64,000 nucleotides of DNA from Mesorhizobium sp. ES1-1 (GCF_020164785.1 NZ_JAIUGX010000004.1:124001-188000); one strand, 5' to 3'. Positions 51,900 through 60,891 are shown, counted from the first letter of the stretch. Notes: generated from the letters alone by a model not told the origin. Translations and numbers: made by a program.

Positions 51900-54233
51900 A
51901 TGAACGAGGCAGTTCGAAATCCCGCAGCGCAAACCAACGGGCCGATCATCGAGATCGAGAACCTGTCGATCTCCTTCTTCACCCGCAAGGGCGAAATACC
52001 CGCCGTCATGGATTTCTCCTGCACGGTCATGCCGGGCGAGGCGATGGGCATCGTCGGCGAGTCGGGATGCGGCAAGTCGACAGTGTCGCTCGGCATCATG
52101 CGCGACCTCTCCAATATCGGGAAGATCGTCGGCGGCAAGATCAAGTTCCAGGGCAAGGACATGGGCGAGCTTTCCGAGGAGGAGCTTCGCGCCATTCGCG
52201 GCAACAAGATCGCGATGATCTATCAGGAGCCGATGGCCAGCCTGAATCCGGCGATGAAGGTCGGGCAGCAATTGATGGAAGTGCCATTGATCCACGACAA
52301 AGTGTCCAAGGAAGAGGCCTACAAGCGCTCGCTCGACATGGTGCGGTCCGTCAAGCTCCCGGATCCCGAGCGCATGATGCGGTCGTATCCGCACCAGCTC
52401 TCCGGCGGCCAGCAGCAGCGCATCGTCATCGCCATGGCGCTGCTGTCGAAACCGGCGCTGCTTCTGCTCGACGAGCCGACCACGGCGCTGGACGTGACGG
52501 TGGAGGCGGGCATCGTCGAACTGGTCAAGGGGCTGGGCGAGCAGTTCGGCACCTCGATGATCTTCGTCTCGCACAATCTCGGCCTGATCCTCGAGACCTG
52601 CGACCGCATCACGGTGATGTATTCGGGCGAGGCGGTCGAGACGGGCAAGATCAAGGACGTGTTCGACCGCATGCGCCACCCCTATACGCAAGGGTTGTTC
52701 CGCTCGATCCCGCTGCCCGGCGCCGACAAGAATTCACGGCCGCTGATCTCCATTCCCGGGCAACTGCCGCTGCCGCATGAGCGGCCCAAGGGGTGCAATT
52801 TCGGGCCACGCTGCCACCATTTCGTCGAGGGCGTCTGCAATGCCGCCGAAATCCCGATGATCGAGGTTGCGGGGCATGACGGGCATTTCTCGCGCTGCGT
52901 GCGTTTCAACGAGATCGACTGGGAGGCGCTGCCGCCCGGCGCCAAGAAGGTCAATGAACGTGTCGTGCCCGGCGCGCCGGTGCTCAAGATCGAGGACCTC
53001 AGGAAATACTACAAGGTCGGCGGCAGCGAGGTGTTCGGCTCAAGTGAAGGCCGCGTCGTCAAAGCCAATGAGACGATCTCGTTCATGGCGCGCGAATCCG
53101 AAACAGTCGCCATCGTCGGCGAATCCGGCTGCGGAAAGTCGACACTGGCAAAGGTGCTGCTGGGGCTGGAGACGGCAAGCTCGGGCAGCGTGACGCTGGG
53201 CAACAAGGAAATCCAGTCGACCAGCATCGAGAAGCGCAGCGTCGAGACCGTATCGTCGATCCAGATGGTGTTCCAGAACCCGTTCGACACTCTCAATCCC
53301 AGCCATTCGGTGGGCTCGCAGATCATCCGCACGCTGGAGAAGTTCAATGTCGGCAAGACCGTTGCCGACCGCCGCAAGCGCATGCTGGAACTGCTCGACC
53401 TGGTGAAGCTGCCGCGCGCCTTCGAGAGCCGCAAGCCGCGCCAACTCTCCGGCGGCCAGAAGCAGCGCATCGGCGTGGCGCGGGCCTTTGCCGGCGACGC
53501 CAAGGTGGTGGTAGCGGACGAGCCGGTTTCGGCGCTCGACGTCTCCGTGCAGGCGGCAGTCACCGAACTGCTGATGGACATCCAGCGCAAGAACAAGACG
53601 ACGATGCTGTTCATTAGCCACGATTTGTCCGTCGTGCGCTACATCGCCGACCGCGTCGTCGTGATGTATCTGGGCTATATCGTCGAGCAGGGCACGACCG
53701 ACCAGATCTTCGCTCCGCCCTATCACCCCTATACGGAGGCGCTGCTGTCGGCGATCCCGATCGCCGACACAAGCGTCGTCAAGCGTCACATCGTGCTGGA
53801 AGGCGACATACCTTCGGCGATGAACCCGCCGTCGGGCTGTCCGTTCCAGACGCGCTGCGGCTACAAGAAGCTGGTCCCGGACAATCTGTGCGAGACCAAG
53901 GTGCCGCCGGTCAAGCATCTTGGCGGCGGCCATATGAGCCTGTGCTGGCTGTCGGACGATGTGCTGGCGACAATGGAACCGGTGATCAAATTCGACAAGG
54001 AACATGCAGCCCATGAGGGCGTGCCGGAAGATGCGCCGCATGGCGAAGGGCCGGGCTTTGCCGGCACGCCGCCTGACCGGCCGCACGGCAAGCGGGGCGA
54101 TGCGGAGGCCGATGCGATCGGGGAAGCAGTCGAAGAGAGCGAAGCCGTCTCACGCGCCCGCAATCATGAGGTCCGCGACGAGGTCTCGGAAACCGGTGGG
54201 GTGACGGATCCTGACGACGGCGAGCCGAACTGA
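51900..54233 (+). CDS. Peptide-type ABC transporter ATPase, two fused domains
   Basis: 777 residues joining DppD-like and DppF-like ATPases. Walker A is GESGCGKST in both halves (about residues 55 and 410); signatures are LSGGQQQRIVIAMAL and LSGGQKQRIGVARAF; Walker B LLLLDEPTTALDV and VVVADEPVSALDV. Each half carries the oligopeptide-type C-terminal Cys-rich extension (CNFGPRCHHFVEGVCNAAE; CPFQTRCGYKKLVPDNLC), which may bind an Fe-S cluster. A charged, probably disordered tail of about 80 residues (His/Glu/Gly/Asp-rich) follows. The start at 51900 has GGAG six bases upstream. Confidence 0.93.
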   Translation: MNEAVRNPAAQTNGPIIEIENLSISFFTRKGEIPAVMDFSCTVMPGEAMGIVGESGCGKSTVSLGIMRDLSNIGKIVGGKIKFQGKDMGELSEEELRAIRGNKIAMIYQEPMASLNPAMKVGQQLMEVPLIHDKVSKEEAYKRSLDMVRSVKLPDPERMMRSYPHQLSGGQQQRIVIAMALLSKPALLLLDEPTTALDVTVEAGIVELVKGLGEQFGTSMIFVSHNLGLILETCDRITVMYSGEAVETGKIKDVFDRMRHPYTQGLFRSIPLPGADKNSRPLISIPGQLPLPHERPKGCNFGPRCHHFVEGVCNAAEIPMIEVAGHDGHFSRCVRFNEIDWEALPPGAKKVNERVVPGAPVLKIEDLRKYYKVGGSEVFGSSEGRVVKANETISFMARESETVAIVGESGCGKSTLAKVLLGLETASSGSVTLGNKEIQSTSIEKRSVETVSSIQMVFQNPFDTLNPSHSVGSQIIRTLEKFNVGKTVADRRKRMLELLDLVKLPRAFESRKPRQLSGGQKQRIGVARAFAGDAKVVVADEPVSALDVSVQAAVTELLMDIQRKNKTTMLFISHDLSVVRYIADRVVVMYLGYIVEQGTTDQIFAPPYHPYTEALLSAIPIADTSVVKRHIVLEGDIPSAMNPPSGCPFQTRCGYKKLVPDNLCETKVPPVKHLGGGHMSLCWLSDDVLATMEPVIKFDKEHAAHEGVPEDAPHGEGPGFAGTPPDRPHGKRGDAEADAIGEAVEESEAVSRARNHEVRDEVSETGGVTDPDDGEPN

Positions 54234-54251
54234 GCCGGCCACGGCGGCACG

Positions 54252-54842
54252 TCAGTTGCCGCACTGGCTCAGTTGCTGGCTGTAGTCACGCGCCATCTTG
54301 TCGGTCGCTCGCGCATAGCTCTGGACGGCGGCGTCGCCGCGGTTGCCGCGGCCATAGGCTGTCCACCCGAGATAATAGGCGAGATACAGATTGTAGGTGT
54401 CGTTGCGGGCGACGCCGTATGTGTCCGACGTCTTGGAATGGTACCAGCCGACGAAATCGACGGCGTCGGCGAATTTCGTTCGGCGCGCAGCCCAGTTTCC
54501 GGTCTCGCGCTGATATTGCGACCAGGTGCCGTCCAGCGCCTGCGAGAAGCCGGTGGCAGTCGAGACGTGCTTCCAGGGAATGAAGCCGAGCAGCTTGGTG
54601 CGGGGCGGCCTGGCATTGCTCTTGAAGCCCGACTCCTTGCGCACCGTCGCCATCAGCACGGGAACCGGCACGCCATATTTTTGTTGCGTGCGCTCGGCCG
54701 CCGACTGCCAATTGTCGAACCAGCCGTCATTCTGGTCGAAGACGGCGCAGACATTGTTGATGTGGCTGGGGGCCGTCGCGCAGGCCGCCAGGGCCAGCAG
54801 AACGCCGAGCGCTACAATTTTACTCAAACTTGACCTACGCAT
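54252..54842 (-). CDS. Lipoprotein with lytic-transglycosylase-like (SLT) domain
   Basis: 196 residues. The lipobox LAAC (Cys20-21) follows a short signal peptide, so it is anchored to a membrane. The domain VPVPVLMATVRKESGFKSNA carries the catalytic-type Glu of SLT folds; GFSQALDGTWSQYQRETGN and NLYLAYYLGWTAYGRG follow the family order. It probably cuts peptidoglycan glycan strands in the periplasm. It is convergent with the ABC ATPase gene (18-base gap). The start at 54842 is the only ATG before the signal peptide; its ribosome-binding site is weak. Confidence 0.85.
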   Translation of the reverse strand: MRRSSLSKIVALGVLLALAACATAPSHINNVCAVFDQNDGWFDNWQSAAERTQQKYGVPVPVLMATVRKESGFKSNARPPRTKLLGFIPWKHVSTATGFSQALDGTWSQYQRETGNWAARRTKFADAVDFVGWYHSKTSDTYGVARNDTYNLYLAYYLGWTAYGRGNRGDAAVQSYARATDKMARDYSQQLSQCGN

Positions 54843-54906
54843 TGGAACAGCAATAGGCCGAAATCATAAAAGGAATCTTGAGACGGGCGTTAACCGCTGC
54901 GAGGCG

Positions 54907-55296
54907 TCATGCCCTGCGATTGTCCAGCGCGAACGCGCCGGGGCCGGCGAACACAAGATAGAGAAAGATGAAGCAGAAGGAGATCGCCGCGTCGCCGCCA
55001 TTGTTGACCGGGAAGAAGTCGCGCGGCATGTGCGCCATGAAATAGGCGACGGCCATTTCGCCTGCGAGCAGGAAAGCGACCGGTCTCGTCATCAGGCCAA
55101 GCGCCAGCAGGATGCCGCCAGCGAATTCGAGAATTGCAGCGGTGAGCGACAGGCCGCCGAGGGCGTGTGGCGCGGCGCTGACAGGGAAGTTGAAAAGCTT
55201 CTGGGTGCCGTGTTCGATGAATTGCAGTGCGGTCATGATGCGCAGCACGCCGAGCGCTTGCGGCCGGTAAGGGGAGAGGCTTTCGAACAGCTTCAT
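54907..55296 (-). CDS. DoxX-family membrane protein
   Basis: 129 residues, four membrane helices: QALGVLRIMTALQFIEHGTQKLF is the DoxX signature, followed by ILEFAGGILLALGLMTRPVAFLLAGEMA and FCFIFLYLVFAG. DoxX proteins are small inner-membrane proteins linked to redox or thiol balance in some bacteria; the role here is unknown. GGAG precedes the ATG at 55296; the longer frame has no such site. Confidence 0.88.
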   Translation of the reverse strand: MKLFESLSPYRPQALGVLRIMTALQFIEHGTQKLFNFPVSAAPHALGGLSLTAAILEFAGGILLALGLMTRPVAFLLAGEMAVAYFMAHMPRDFFPVNNGGDAAISFCFIFLYLVFAGPGAFALDNRRA

Positions 55297-55495
55297 TTGA
55301 ACTCCGATGCACCTCCCGCGTACGGCCATAGATCATCGCGCAGGCATCGGCCATTCACGTCGTGGCTGTCGCCATCAACAAGCGGTGACACGCTGCCGCA
55401 GTTTCGCCCCTACGCGCTCACGTCATAGTTGCATTGATACCGCTATGGTTGTATATGTGGCGAGAGTGTTTCCGAGCAACTGGGGTCTCTTCGCC

Positions 55496-55984
55496 ATGAA
55501 AAAAGTCATCATCGCCCTCTTCGCAATCCTTGCATGCGGTAGCGCGGCAACCGCCGAAGACGCGGGTTGCGAAGCCTTCAAATGGCCGGTGACGCGGGAG
55601 CAGGTCCTGTTCGCGGCCGCACAGGCGACATCGCCGGGAGCCGAACTGGCGGTAGGCGCCGCCGCGGACCTGGCGCTGGTCCCGGCGGAAAAGGCCGGTT
55701 TCACGCTGCCGCCCGAGCGCTCTCCGGCGGAGGGCACCTTCGGCGCCGTCGCCAGCGTGGAGGTGCCGCCCGAGGGAGCGATCCAGATCAGTCTCTCGGG
55801 GGACGCCTGGATCGATGTCATCCAGGATGGCCACACCGTCAAATCGGCGGGCTACAGCGCCGTGAAAACCTGCAGGGATATCCGCAAGAGCATTCGCTTC
55901 AAGCTTGCCGCCGGCCCGGCCACCGTCCAGTTCAGCGGCGCCAGGAAGGCCGAGCTCAAAGTGGCGGTGCTTGCTCCGGAGTGA
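55496..55984 (+). CDS. Exported hypothetical protein, 162 aa
   Basis: A signal peptide (MKKVIIALFAILACGSAATA-E) and a mature domain of about 140 residues (KWPVTREQVLFAAAQATSPGA, SVEVPPEGAIQISLSGDAWIDVI, KSIRFKLAAGPATVQFSGA), rich in beta strands, with two cysteines (GCEAF and KTCRD) that may pair. Probably periplasmic. I do not recognise a characterised family. The start is chosen from the signal peptide; the ribosome-binding site is weak. It is convergent with the VOC protein gene. Confidence 0.7.
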   Translation: MKKVIIALFAILACGSAATAEDAGCEAFKWPVTREQVLFAAAQATSPGAELAVGAAADLALVPAEKAGFTLPPERSPAEGTFGAVASVEVPPEGAIQISLSGDAWIDVIQDGHTVKSAGYSAVKTCRDIRKSIRFKLAAGPATVQFSGARKAELKVAVLAPE

Positions 55985-56006
55985 GCCGGCGCCACGCTGG
56001 ACAGCT

Positions 56007-56783
56007 TTATCTCACCGGCGCCAGCAAGGCGAAATGCGCCCCTTGCGGATCCTGGCACTGGATGATCCATTGGCCGGTGGGCACCGGCATCGGGCCCATG
56101 ATGACCTTGCCGCCATTGTCGGTGACGCGCGCGGCCGCGGCATCGATTGCATCGACGTTGAAATAGAATTGCCACACGGGGACGGGGATTTGGGCGGGTT
56201 TGTCCATCATCCCGCCGCCGGAGGCAGGCCCGGCGGCGAAGGTTCGATAATTTCCCATTTCGCCCATGTCGAAATCGCCTTCCCGGGTCCAGCCGAACTG
56301 ACCGGAATAGAAATCGAAGGCCGCCTCCCAGTCACTGGTGTAAAGTTCGTGCCAGCCGACATGGCCGGGGGTCGTGGCGGGCAGCGGCGGCTGGTCCGCC
56401 CCGTTGGGCTGCAGGAACATGAAGGTAGCACCTTGCGGGTCGGCAACGACGGCAAAGCGGCCCACACCGGGGATGTCCGAGGGCTCCCGGTGCACCGCAC
56501 CGCCCGCCGCCACAAGAGCCTCGGTGGAGGCATCGGCATCGGATGTCTTGATGTAGCCGAGCCAGGCCGGCGGCATGCCCGCGCTTGCTGGCCCCTCGGG
56601 CATGGTCATCAGCCCGCCGACGCCGCCTTCGGCGGAGTTGACCACGATATAACGCGGCATGCCGGGCGCCTGGTTGAAAGGCTCGGCCTTCCAACCAATG
56701 ACGGCGGTGTAGAAGGCTTCGGCCGCGTCGAGGTCCGATGTCATCAACTCGTACCAGAAGAAGGGCATTGGCGATTTCGGCAT
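56007..56783 (-). CDS. VOC-family protein with two glyoxalase-like domains
   Basis: 258 residues made of two vicinal-oxygen-chelate modules: FFWYELMTSDLDAAEAFYTAVIGW (about 8-31) and HVGWHELYTSDWEAAFDFYSG (about 140-160), each followed by GG.M and ending in VGRFAVVADPQGA and GQWIIQCQDPQGA. The family includes glyoxalases, dioxygenases and antibiotic-binding proteins; this two-domain group is usually of unknown substrate. AAGGAGA precedes the ATG. It is a single-gene unit. Confidence 0.88.
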   Translation of the reverse strand: MPKSPMPFFWYELMTSDLDAAEAFYTAVIGWKAEPFNQAPGMPRYIVVNSAEGGVGGLMTMPEGPASAGMPPAWLGYIKTSDADASTEALVAAGGAVHREPSDIPGVGRFAVVADPQGATFMFLQPNGADQPPLPATTPGHVGWHELYTSDWEAAFDFYSGQFGWTREGDFDMGEMGNYRTFAAGPASGGGMMDKPAQIPVPVWQFYFNVDAIDAAAARVTDNGGKVIMGPMPVPTGQWIIQCQDPQGAHFALLAPVR

Positions 56784-57301
56784 TATCGGTCTCCTTCGCT
56801 TGCGTACGGATTTGGTTCGATCCGATCCTAGGACGTTCCTCGCAATCGAATACCGACAAGCTCGAAAAAAATGATCGTCGTGGCTCGGCGCCGCAACTTG
56901 CCTGAAGGGCCGGTTCGATTCTCTGTGGCAACCAAGGGCCTATTAATGCGCCGGATGTCGCTCCCGCTTGAGCTTGCGGCACCAGGTAAGCGCGGTGAAC
57001 CGGCCGCTCGACCTTCGTGACCGGCGTGCTCGCCCAGGCCCGCGGCCATATCTGCCCGGTACGGAATATCTCTCCGAAACGGTCAGCCATCTTGAAGCCT
57101 TCCGCATCCATGATGGCAATCTGTGACGGCTACAGGAGCTGGTGGCGGCGATGAGACTACTTGCTAGAGACAGAGCTTAACTTGATCAAGAATGTCATAT
57201 TTTTATGCAGTCTTTTCAGTTGTTTGCGTCAAAAATTGACCAATTGATAAAAAAATAAAACATGCTAGCCTTTCTCAAAACGAGAACATGGGAAGCTCAG
57301 G
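56784..57301. other. Intergenic region with AT-rich promoter of preTA
   Basis: 518 bases without a supported gene. A minus-strand frame (57111 toward 56800) has no recognisable protein pattern and no good ribosome-binding site. The last 130 bases (about 57170-57300) are strongly AT-rich and hold a 10-bp palindrome CTTGATCAAG (57181-57190) and the RutR-like site at 57236-57251. Confidence 0.5.
57236..57251. promoter_or_regulatory. RutR-like operator upstream of preTA
   Basis: TTGACCAATTGATAAA matches the RutR consensus TTGACCA-N2-TGGTCAA in all seven bases of the left half and five of seven in the right, 51 bases before the preT start. RutR represses pyrimidine-breakdown genes until uracil is present. 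The left half also overlaps a GTCAA-N3-TTGAC repeat (57228-57240). Confidence 0.65.
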
Positions 57302-58666
57302 ATGCCAGAAGGACAGAACAGGGAAGGCATTGCCGGCGGGCGGCTTCCGGCCGGCCAGTACGCGCATAATTTTTCCGATTTGCACCCGCCGCTCGATCAC
57401 CACGAGGCGCTGGTCGAATCCGATCGCTGTTACTTCTGTTACGACGCCCCTTGCATGAATGCGTGTCCGACCTCGATCGATATCCCGCTGTTCATCCGAC
57501 AGATCTCGACCGGCAACCCGATCGGCTCGGCCAAGACAATCTTCGACCAGAACATCCTCGGCGGCATGTGCGCCCGGGTCTGCCCGACCGAGACGCTCTG
57601 CGAGGAAGTCTGCGTGCGAGAGATCGCTGAAGGCAAGCCGGTGCAGATCGGCCGCCTGCAGCGCTATGCCACCGACGTCGCGATGAGCGAGAACAAGCAG
57701 TTCTATCCGCGCGCCGCGCCGACCGGGAAGACCGTCGCCATCGTCGGCGCCGGCCCGGCCGGGCTCGCCGCCGCGCACCGGCTCGCCCGTTATGGCCATG
57801 ACGTTACCATTCTGGAGGCGCGGCCTAAGGCTGGCGGCCTCAATGAATACGGCATTGCCGCCTATAAGAGCGTCGACAATTTCGCCCAGGCAGAGGTGGA
57901 CTACGTGACCGCCATAGGCGGCATCGACATCCAGAACGGCAAGGCGCTTGGCCGCGACTTTCAGCTCTCCGACCTGGTCCGCAATTATGATGCGGTTTTC
58001 CTCGGCATGGGGCTGGGAGGCGTCAACGCCCTGCGCGCCGAGGGCGAGGACGCCGACGGCGTCACCAATGCGGTGGAGTTCATTGCGGAACTGCGCCAGG
58101 CCAGCGATCTTGCGAGCCTGCCTGTCGGCCGCCGTGTCGTCGTCATCGGCGGCGGCATGACGGCAATCGATGCGGCGGTGCAGTCGAAGCTGCTCGGCGC
58201 CGAGGAGGTGACGATCTGCTATCGCCGGGGCCAGGAGCATATGAATGCCTCCGAGTTCGAACAGGATCTGGCTGCCGCCAATGGCGTTACCATCCGTCAC
58301 TGGCTGCAGCCCAGGCGGGTGATCACCGAAGGCGGCAAGGTCAGCGGGATCGAAGTCGAATACACGGCAATGGACGGCGACAGGCTTGCCGGCACCGGTG
58401 AGACGCTGACGCTCGTCGCCGATCAGGTGTTCAAGGCGATCGGCCAAAGTTTCTTGCCAACGGCGCTAAACGGCAGCGGTGCGGCGATCGAGCTCGAGGC
58501 CGGCCGCATCAAGGTCGATGCGCAAGGGCGCACCACGCTTGCCAAGGTCTGGGCCGGGGGCGACTGCATTTTCGGCGGCGACGACCTCACCGTCTCGGCC
58601 GTTGCACAGGGCCGCGACGCGGCCGAGAGCATTCATCGGACGCTGACCTCGAACGGGAGGGCATGA
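57302..58666 (+). CDS. preT: NAD-dependent dihydropyrimidine dehydrogenase subunit PreT
   Basis: 454 residues. An N-terminal 4Fe-4S region (CYFCYDAPCMNACPTSIDI and GGMCARVCPTETLCEEVC) is followed by an FAD-binding Rossmann fold (VAIVGAGPAGLAAAHRLAR) and an NAD-binding one (RRVVVIGGGMTAIDAAVQS). It passes electrons from NADH to PreA, which reduces uracil and thymine to their 5,6-dihydro forms. The start at 57302 follows an AT-rich leader. preA overlaps or follows at once. Confidence 0.94.
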   Translation: MPEGQNREGIAGGRLPAGQYAHNFSDLHPPLDHHEALVESDRCYFCYDAPCMNACPTSIDIPLFIRQISTGNPIGSAKTIFDQNILGGMCARVCPTETLCEEVCVREIAEGKPVQIGRLQRYATDVAMSENKQFYPRAAPTGKTVAIVGAGPAGLAAAHRLARYGHDVTILEARPKAGGLNEYGIAAYKSVDNFAQAEVDYVTAIGGIDIQNGKALGRDFQLSDLVRNYDAVFLGMGLGGVNALRAEGEDADGVTNAVEFIAELRQASDLASLPVGRRVVVIGGGMTAIDAAVQSKLLGAEEVTICYRRGQEHMNASEFEQDLAAANGVTIRHWLQPRRVITEGGKVSGIEVEYTAMDGDRLAGTGETLTLVADQVFKAIGQSFLPTALNGSGAAIELEAGRIKVDAQGRTTLAKVWAGGDCIFGGDDLTVSAVAQGRDAAESIHRTLTSNGRA

Positions 58667-58668
58667 GA

Positions 58669-59982
58669 ATGGCTGATATCAGAAACAATTTCGTCGGCAT
58701 CAAATCGCCCAATCCGTTCTGGCTCGCCTCGGCGCCGCCGACCGACAAGGCCTACAACGTCATCCGTGCCTTCAAGGCGGGGTGGGGCGGCGTGGTGTGG
58801 AAGACGCTCGGCGAGGCAGGGCCGCCGGTGGTCAATGTGAACGGGCCGCGCTACGGCGCGATCTGGGGCGCGGACCGGCGGCTGCTCGGCCTCAACAACA
58901 TCGAACTGATCACCGACCGCGACCTGCAGACCAATTTGCGCGAGATGAAGCAGGTCAAGATGGAATGGCCGGACCGGGCGCTGGTCGCCTCCATCATGGT
59001 GCCTTGCGAAGAGGCAAGCTGGAAAGCCATCCTGCCGCTGGTCGAGGAGACCGGTGCCGATGGCATCGAGCTCAATTTCGGCTGTCCGCATGGCATGTCG
59101 GAGCGCGGCATGGGTGCGGCCGTCGGCCAGGTGCCGGAATATATCGAAATGGTTGTGCGCTGGTGCAAGCAGTACACGCGCATGCCCGTCATCACCAAGC
59201 TGACGCCCAACATCACAGACATCCGTAAGCCCGCGCGGGCGGCGCATGCAGGTGGAACGGATGCCGTTTCGCTGATCAATACGATCAGCTCGATTACCGG
59301 CGTCGACCTCGACAATTTCGCGCCCATGCCCAGCATCGACGGCAAGGGGTCGCATGGCGGCTATTGCGGCCCAGCGGTGAAGCCGATCGCCATGAACATG
59401 GTTGCGGAGATCGCGCGCGATCCGGAAACGCGCGGGCTGCCGATCTCCGGCATCGGCGGCATCACCACATGGCGCGACGCCGCCGAATTCATGGCGCTTG
59501 GCGCCGGCAATGTGCAGGTGTGCACGGCGGCGATGACGTACGGCTTCAAGATCGTGCAGGAGATGATCGCCGGCCTCGAGAACTGGATGGACGAGAAGGG
59601 CCACGCCACGCTGGACGATGTGATCGGCCGCGCCACGCCCAATGTCACCGACTGGCAATATCTCAACCTCAACTATGTCGCCAAGGCCCATATCAACCAG
59701 GACGCCTGCATCAAATGCGGCCGTTGCCACATCGCCTGCGAGGACACTTCGCACCAGGCGATCACCAACATGGTCAATGGCGTCAGGTATTTCGAAGTGA
59801 TCGAGGCTGAGTGCGTCGGCTGCAATCTGTGCGTCAATGTCTGCCCTGTGGAGAACTGCATCACGATGGAGCCGCTGGCAGCGGGCATGCTGGACCAGCG
59901 CACCGGCAAGCCGGTCTCGCCGATCTACGCCAACTGGACTACGCATCCCAACAACCCGATGGCCAAGGTGGCAGCGGAGTAG
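58669..59982 (+). CDS. preA: NAD-dependent dihydropyrimidine dehydrogenase subunit PreA
   Basis: 437 residues. An FMN-binding dihydroorotate-dehydrogenase-like barrel (VGIKSPNPFWLASAPPTDKA, GIELNFGCPHGMSERGMGA, PISGIGGITTWRDAAEFMAL) is followed by a C-terminal two-cluster ferredoxin domain (CIKCGRCHIACEDTSHQA; CVGCNLCVNVCPVENC). It is the catalytic subunit that reduces uracil. I use the ATG at 58669 (GGGAGG eight bases upstream) rather than 58663, which overlaps the preT stop as ATGA. Hydantoinase and ureidopropionase genes of the pathway are not in this window. Confidence 0.95.
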   Translation: MADIRNNFVGIKSPNPFWLASAPPTDKAYNVIRAFKAGWGGVVWKTLGEAGPPVVNVNGPRYGAIWGADRRLLGLNNIELITDRDLQTNLREMKQVKMEWPDRALVASIMVPCEEASWKAILPLVEETGADGIELNFGCPHGMSERGMGAAVGQVPEYIEMVVRWCKQYTRMPVITKLTPNITDIRKPARAAHAGGTDAVSLINTISSITGVDLDNFAPMPSIDGKGSHGGYCGPAVKPIAMNMVAEIARDPETRGLPISGIGGITTWRDAAEFMALGAGNVQVCTAAMTYGFKIVQEMIAGLENWMDEKGHATLDDVIGRATPNVTDWQYLNLNYVAKAHINQDACIKCGRCHIACEDTSHQAITNMVNGVRYFEVIEAECVGCNLCVNVCPVENCITMEPLAAGMLDQRTGKPVSPIYANWTTHPNNPMAKVAAE

Positions 59983-60007
59983 TTTAGCGTCGAGAGCGCA
60001 GCCGCTT

Positions 60008-60219
60008 CCTTCTCCCCGTCGCTATACGGGGAGAAGGTGCCGGCAGGCGGATGCTGGGCAGCGCTTCCCTCTCGAGATAATCTGCGCCCTTGTCTTCCCC
60101 TCATCAGTTACGATCGCGCAATCGCCTGCGTGTTCGCACGGTGGGCCTTGCTTGGTTCGGGCGGCGCTGCCCCTCATTGCCCTGCCGGGCATTTCTCCCC
60201 GTATAGGGACGGGGAGAAA
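60008..60219. repeat. RIME-like palindromic intergenic element (element B, tail-to-tail)
   Basis: Two hairpins of the same family as element A: 60008-60037 (CCTTCTCCCCGT/ACGGGGAGAAGG) and 60192-60219 (TTTCTCCCCGT/ACGGGGAGAAA). Their conserved tails (TGCCGGCAGGCGGATG... and GGCGCTGCCCCTCA...) point toward each other with about 95 bases between. The arrangement is the reverse of element A. Confidence 0.75.
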
Positions 60220-60297
60220 GACGCTGCCCTCGCCGACTTCGCCCAATCACTGCCGTCTTTTCCGATTGAAGACAGATGCTTCTCCATTTTCTATTGC

Positions 60298-60328
60298 GGA
60301 TACATCTTATCCACGATACAAACTATCC
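60298..60328. promoter_or_regulatory. Tandem palindromes, probable Rrf2 autoregulatory operator
   Basis: GGATA-CATCT-TATCC (60298-60312) and GATA-CAAAC-TATC (60315-60327), centres 16 bases apart, 21 bases before the Rrf2 start. Two like-spaced copies directly upstream of a regulator gene suggest autoregulation. Confidence 0.65.
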
Positions 60329-60348
60329 ATGAATTGGAGATCGGCACG

Positions 60349-60867
60349 ATGAAGTTGGGCGAGGGCGTTGAAGCTTCTATCCACTGCGCGGCCACGCTGG
60401 CGAGCCTCGCCGGGAACAGCACCATGCCAGCGGCAGCGCTGGCGGAGTCCTTTGGCCTGTCGCCGAGCTATCTGCTGAAGCAGCTCAACATGCTGGCTGC
60501 GGCGCGTATCCTGGAATCGGTGCCGGGGCCGGCGGGCGGCTACCGGCTGGCGCGGGAGGCCGAGCGGATAACGCTGCTCGACATCGTGCTGGCCATAGAA
60601 GGCCGCGAACCGGCTTTCCGCTGCGGCGAGATCCGCCGCAATGGTCCGGCCAAGCTCGATGCGTCCGCCTACGTAAAACCCTGCGGGATCAACGCCGCGA
60701 TGCTGAGGGCGGAGCGAGCCTATCGCGCCGCGCTTGCCGAGACGCGGCTCTCGGACATTGTGGCGGAGTACCAGGCAGAAGGCGATCCGAGATCGATCGC
60801 CGCCAGCTGTGCCTTCGTGGAGCGCCACCAGCGGCCGCAGAAATCCGGTTCAACCAAGCGAAGCTGA
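60349..60867 (+). CDS. Rrf2-family transcriptional regulator
   Basis: 172 residues. The winged HTH (GEGVEASIHCAATLASLAGN, AALAESFGLSPSYLLKQLNM, VPGPAGGYRLAREAERITLLDIV) is Rrf2-type. Cysteines are sparse (FRCGE, KPCGIN, ASCAF), unlike the regulator at 20.9 kb, so an Fe-S cluster is uncertain. The start at 60349 follows GGAG nine bases upstream; the longer frame runs through the repeat. It is followed 24 bases later by the AhpD-like gene and probably controls it and itself. Confidence 0.88.
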   Translation: MKLGEGVEASIHCAATLASLAGNSTMPAAALAESFGLSPSYLLKQLNMLAAARILESVPGPAGGYRLAREAERITLLDIVLAIEGREPAFRCGEIRRNGPAKLDASAYVKPCGINAAMLRAERAYRAALAETRLSDIVAEYQAEGDPRSIAASCAFVERHQRPQKSGSTKRS

Positions 60868-60891
60868 AAACACTCAGGAAAGGACAAGACG

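Larger units (their letters stand above)
59983..60348 (+). other. Intergenic region with RIME-like repeats and the Rrf2 promoter
   Basis: 366 bases without a gene. The first part holds the palindromic element B (60008-60219); the last 100 bases are AT-rich and hold two tandem GATA...TATC palindromes before the Rrf2 gene. Confidence 0.6.

Noticed and set aside
56828..57111. Minus-strand frame considered as a small gene or pseudogene
   Set aside because: No recognisable motif, no convincing ribosome-binding site, and it runs on into the VOC gene in a different frame.
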